Source: Cellulomonas xylanilytica
Lineage (GTDB): Bacteria > Actinomycetota > Actinomycetes > Actinomycetales > Cellulomonadaceae
Direction of reading: 5' to 3'
DNA: 64,000 bases
Assembly: GCF_007989805.1 (NCBI RefSeq)
Contig: NZ_BJUB01000001.1
Coordinates: forward strand, 186,001 to 250,000
Shown here: one piece after another, positions 61,187-64,000 of the stretch
How positions within the stretch are numbered: the stretch's first letter is position 1
Layout: every line of letters starts with the position of its first letter
Made by a program: the position numbers and the translations under genes
The notes under the pieces: model-generated
The model's database searches: none
Seen by the model: the letters and a program-made list of their open reading frames with translations, nothing else
What the model was told of the DNA's origin: nothing

Positions 61187-62938
61187 TCAGGATCGGCGAT
61201 TCCGCCCGTCGGGCGCCGTCTCATCCTGCGGATCCACGAGGTTGCGGCCGCCACCGATCGGGTCCATCGCCAGCTGGGCCGGCGACTCCTCCTGCTCGGT
61301 CCGCGACTCGATCTCGTCGTGACTGCCGTGCGAGTGTGACGCGGCCAGCTCGGCCGGTGTCACGGGCTCGACGCGGTCCTCGTAGAACGTCTGCGACAGG
61401 CGCTGACGCATCCGGTCCAGCGCGTAGCCCTTGCGGCGGACACCGCGCGAGTCCTCCGCCGGCTCGATCTCCAGCGGACGGTCCGCGACGTGCTGCACCC
61501 GCAGCCAGCGCTCGTGAGCATCCAGGGGCTTGTGCACCTCGATGTACTCACCGTTGGCGAACCGGACGATCCGGCCCGTCTCGTGGCCGTGCAGGACCAG
61601 CTCGCGGTCCTTGCGCTGGAGGCCGAGGCAGATCCGCTTGGTCACCCAGAAGGCGAACCACGGGCCCAGGAAGATCAAGACGCGGAACGCCCAGGTGATG
61701 TCGTTGAGCGACATGTGGAAGTGCGTGGCGATCAGGTCGTTGGAGCCCGCGAGCACCAGGATGAAGAACGCCGTGAGGATGGAGACGCCGAACGCGGTCC
61801 GGAACGGACGGTTGCGCGGGCGGTCGAGGACGTGGTGCTCGCCCTTGTCACCGGTCGCGAAGGCCTCGATGAACGGGTAGGCAGCCAGCAGCGTGAACAG
61901 GATCCCCGGCACGACCATCGCCGGGATGATCACGTTCAGCGACAGGGTGTAGTGCCCGATCACGACCTCGGTGAACCCTGGCATGAGGCGCAGGGATCCC
62001 TCGAGGAACAGCATGTACCAGTCCGGTTGAGCTCCGGCCGAGATCGGCGACGGGTCGTACGGTCCGTAGTTCCAGACCGGGTTGATCGACATCGTCCCCG
62101 CCATGAGCGCGATGATGCCGAACACCGTGAAGAAGTAGCCGCCGGCCTTCGCCACGTAGATCGGGAACAGCGGGTACCCGACGACGTTCTTGTCGGACTT
62201 GCCGGAGCCCGGGTACTGCGTGTGCTTGTGCAGGACGACGAAGAACAGGTGCAGCCCGATGAGCGCCAGGATGATGCCCGGCACCAGCAGGATGTGCACG
62301 GTGAACAGCCGGGGGATGAGGTCCTGGCCCGGGAACTCGCCGCCGAAGATGTAGTACGACGTGTAGCTGCCGATGACCGGGATGGACCGCACGACGCCGT
62401 CGGTGATCCGCAGACCGTTGCCCGACAGGACGTCGTCGGGGAGGGAGTAGCCCGAGAAGCCCGCCGCCAGGCCGAGGATGAGCAGCAGGAAGCCCACCAC
62501 CCAGTTGACCTCGCGGGGCTTGCGGAACGCACCCGTGAAGAACACGCGCATCATGTGCGTGACGATCGCGGCCATGAAGATGAGCGCTGCCCAGTGGTGG
62601 ATCTGCCGCATGAGCAGACCGCCGCGCACCTCGAACGACAGGCGCAGCGTCGAGGCGAACGCCTCGGACATCTCCACGCCGTTCATGGCGGCCCAGGGGC
62701 CCTCGTAGTGGACCTCGTTCATGCTCGGCACGAAGAACAGCGTGAGGAAGACGCCGGAGATCAGGATCGTGATGAAGCTGAACAGGGCGATCTCACCGAG
62801 CAGGAACGACCAGTGGTCCGGGAAGATCTTGCGGGCGAACGTCTTGACGAACGTCCCGATTCCGGTGCGCTGGTCGAGGTAGTCCGCTGTTCCAGCGGCG
62901 ACCTTCTCGACGGGGGTGGGGGTGGCTGTGGTCGTCAT
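61187..62938 (-). CDS. qcrB: Cytochrome bc1 complex cytochrome b subunit
   Basis: 583 residues. Oxidises menaquinol and passes electrons to the Rieske protein and to low/high-potential hemes b. Heme ligands lie in GGLLMRQIHHWAALIFMAAIV and ALIGLHLFFVVLHKH. The quinol-oxidation motif here is PDWYMLF (PEWY-like), with GAQ before it. The C-terminal ~170 residues are a long cytoplasmic extension typical of actinobacteria (HGHETGRIVRFANGEYIEVH). The ATG overlaps the qcrA stop as ATGA. Confidence 0.97.
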   Translation of the reverse strand: MTTTATPTPVEKVAAGTADYLDQRTGIGTFVKTFARKIFPDHWSFLLGEIALFSFITILISGVFLTLFFVPSMNEVHYEGPWAAMNGVEMSEAFASTLRLSFEVRGGLLMRQIHHWAALIFMAAIVTHMMRVFFTGAFRKPREVNWVVGFLLLILGLAAGFSGYSLPDDVLSGNGLRITDGVVRSIPVIGSYTSYYIFGGEFPGQDLIPRLFTVHILLVPGIILALIGLHLFFVVLHKHTQYPGSGKSDKNVVGYPLFPIYVAKAGGYFFTVFGIIALMAGTMSINPVWNYGPYDPSPISAGAQPDWYMLFLEGSLRLMPGFTEVVIGHYTLSLNVIIPAMVVPGILFTLLAAYPFIEAFATGDKGEHHVLDRPRNRPFRTAFGVSILTAFFILVLAGSNDLIATHFHMSLNDITWAFRVLIFLGPWFAFWVTKRICLGLQRKDRELVLHGHETGRIVRFANGEYIEVHKPLDAHERWLRVQHVADRPLEIEPAEDSRGVRRKGYALDRMRQRLSQTFYEDRVEPVTPAELAASHSHGSHDEIESRTEQEESPAQLAMDPIGGGRNLVDPQDETAPDGRNRRS

Positions 62939-63975
62939 CTGGCCAGACGCTCCCAGTAGCTCGGGCCGACGGGCTCGTTGAAGTCGCTCTGAGCGATCAG
63001 GTAGCCCTCGTCATCGACGGTGATCGGCAGCTGCGGCAGGGGCCGCTTCGCCGGTCCGAACACGACCTTCGCACCGTCCGCCACGTCGAACGTCGACTGG
63101 TGGCACGGGCAGAGGAGGTGGTGGGTCTGCTGCTCGTACAGCGCGACCGGACAACCCACGTGGGTGCAGATCTTGGAGTAGGCGACGATCCCGTCGTAGG
63201 ACCAGCCCTTGCGGTCCTCGGCCTCGGTGAGGTCGGCGGGGTCGAGACGAACGAGCAGGACGACGGCCTTGGCCTTCTCGTCGAGCGGGTGCTCGGCCTG
63301 GTCGAGGTCCTCGGGGATCACGTGGAACACCGAGCCGATGGTCACGTCGGCGGCCTTGATCGGCCGGCCCGTCGGGTCCGTCGCGAGCTTGGTGCCCTTC
63401 TTCCACATCGTGTGCCTGAACTTCGAGACGTTCCAGTCACCGCCCGTGTTGCCCACGAACGGCACGATGATCGCGAGCGGGAACAGCGCCAGGGCGGAGA
63501 TCATCGCTCCCTGGAGCACGCCGCGGCGGCCGATGGCCGAGTCGGTGGCGCCGTCCTTCAGCACGGTGACCGCGGCAGCGCGGTTCTCGTCCGAGCTGCG
63601 CTGCAGGTGCCGGTCCTCGGACTTCTCGTGGTCGTTCATGAGCGCCTTGGCCCAGTGGACGGCGGCGAAGCCGATGCCCAGGAGGCTCAGTGCGAGCCCG
63701 AGACCCAGCGCGAGGTTCGACCGGAGCATCGACTCCGGCGTGTCACCGGGCGGGAGGGCGAAGTAGGCGACCAGGAAGCCGATCGTGGCGAGCACGGAGA
63801 CGGCGAAGAGCGCGACGACCTGCAGCTCGGCCTTCTTGTTCGCCTTGGGGTCGTTGTCGCCGAGGCGGTCGTGGTGCTCCGGGTGACCCGGGTCCTCGAA
63901 CCTGTCGGGCAGCGCGCCCGGCTCGTGCGTGACGAGCTCGTTGCTGGCCTCGTGGCCGGTGTCGTGGTTGGTCAC
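62935..63975 (-). CDS. qcrA: Cytochrome bc1 complex Rieske iron-sulfur subunit
   Basis: 346 residues, longer than mitochondrial Rieske proteins. Residues 1-50 are charged and cytoplasmic; three membrane helices follow (about 53-73, 86-107 and 155-178), as in actinobacterial QcrA. The C-terminal cluster domain has CTHVGC (1 Cys, 1 His to Fe) and CPCHQSTFD, holding the [2Fe-2S] centre. GTG 63975 overlaps the qcrC stop. Cotranscribed qcrC-qcrA-qcrB. Confidence 0.96.
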   Translation of the reverse strand: MTNHDTGHEASNELVTHEPGALPDRFEDPGHPEHHDRLGDNDPKANKKAELQVVALFAVSVLATIGFLVAYFALPPGDTPESMLRSNLALGLGLALSLLGIGFAAVHWAKALMNDHEKSEDRHLQRSSDENRAAAVTVLKDGATDSAIGRRGVLQGAMISALALFPLAIIVPFVGNTGGDWNVSKFRHTMWKKGTKLATDPTGRPIKAADVTIGSVFHVIPEDLDQAEHPLDEKAKAVVLLVRLDPADLTEAEDRKGWSYDGIVAYSKICTHVGCPVALYEQQTHHLLCPCHQSTFDVADGAKVVFGPAKRPLPQLPITVDDEGYLIAQSDFNEPVGPSYWERLAR

Positions 63976-64000
63976 GAGGACTTCGCTCCGATCCAGACTG
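63972..64000 (-). CDS. qcrC: Cytochrome bc1 subunit QcrC, extreme C-terminus (partial)
   Basis: The last codons of an upstream minus-strand frame read VWIGAKSS followed by TGA, which overlaps the qcrA GTG as GTGA. A short hydrophobic residue pair and basic end match a C-terminal membrane anchor of diheme QcrC. Nearly all of the gene is outside the window, so the call rests on position. Confidence 0.5.

Noticed and set aside
1-64000. tRNA, rRNA, CRISPR, IS element or prophage
   Set aside because: No T-loop-like tRNA arms, rRNA signatures, regularly spaced identical repeats, transposase/integrase motifs or phage structural genes were found; the only tandem arrays are the 21-bp repeat and the coding TPR units.

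Overview
The window is high-G+C actinobacterial DNA. The genes used for identification are a GlnE adenylyltransferase beside a GlnA2-type glutamine synthetase, a DUF4191 gene beside lipA/lipB, an actinobacterial subunit-IV (CtaF) cytochrome oxidase and a three-helix Rieske protein. A secreted pectate lyase and a GH43 arabinan/xylan enzyme suggest a plant-polysaccharide degrader, most likely Cellulomonas or a relative; the genus is inference from content and gene order.

Layout. (1) 1-8.8 kb: end of an unknown gene, then a minus-strand nadE>panB>EEP-hydrolase operon and a plus-strand glnA2>glnE pair. (2) 8.8-25.8 kb: an accessory stretch with an AI-2E-type transporter, two multi-span membrane proteins, a pectate lyase, a Nudix enzyme, GH43, and a two-gene operon made of a small Trypco2 protein and a 2169-residue trypsin/P-loop NTPase/TPR protein. 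(3) 25.9-31.1 kb: glnA1, RDD protein, methyltransferase, DUF4191, lipA, lipB. (4) 31.1-36.3 kb: MarR/MMPL pair, Gfo/Idh oxidoreductase, membrane pseudokinase. (5) 36.3-44.9 kb: TIGR01777 epimerase, 2-oxoacid dehydrogenase E2 and E3, pepA, small membrane proteins, pyrD. (6) 44.9-54.7 kb: MocR regulator with divergent YczE, aldo/keto reductase, DUF3043, M20 peptidase, thioesterase, nadA operon, glycerate kinase, A-type Fe-S carrier. (7) 54.7-64 kb: TusA plus a lysine-less cysteine-desulfurase-like protein, ctaC-ctaD-ctaF, two META lipoproteins, sodA, and qcrB/qcrA with the tip of qcrC.

The backbone (panB, glnA2, glnE, glnA1, RDD, DUF4191, lipA, lipB, TIGR01777, E2, pepA, and separately DUF3043, glycerate kinase, A-type carrier, ctaC/F, qcr) matches a gene neighbourhood I know from Mycobacterium tuberculosis (glnE-glnA1-lipA-lipB-dlaT). 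Against that backbone, the block between glnE and glnA1 and the block between lipB and TIGR01777 look like insertions. The most interesting content, a probable NTP-dependent conflict (defence) system, sits in the first one.

How genes work together: GlnA1 carries the adenylylation tyrosine that GlnE modifies, and it has a GlnR-like box upstream. LipB/LipA make the lipoyl groups that E2 (two lipoyl domains) needs and E3 reoxidises. CtaC/D/F and QcrA/B/C belong to one respiratory supercomplex, flanked by Fe-S and sulfur-handling genes and superoxide dismutase.

Transcription signals: at least 19 starts have a TANNNT hexamer ending 6-8 nt before the start codon, the signature of leaderless mRNAs; they were used to fix starts. 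Many operon genes overlap by ATGA/GTGA. No gene-free stretch exceeds about 250 bases. I saw no rRNA, tRNA, CRISPR array, insertion sequence or prophage.
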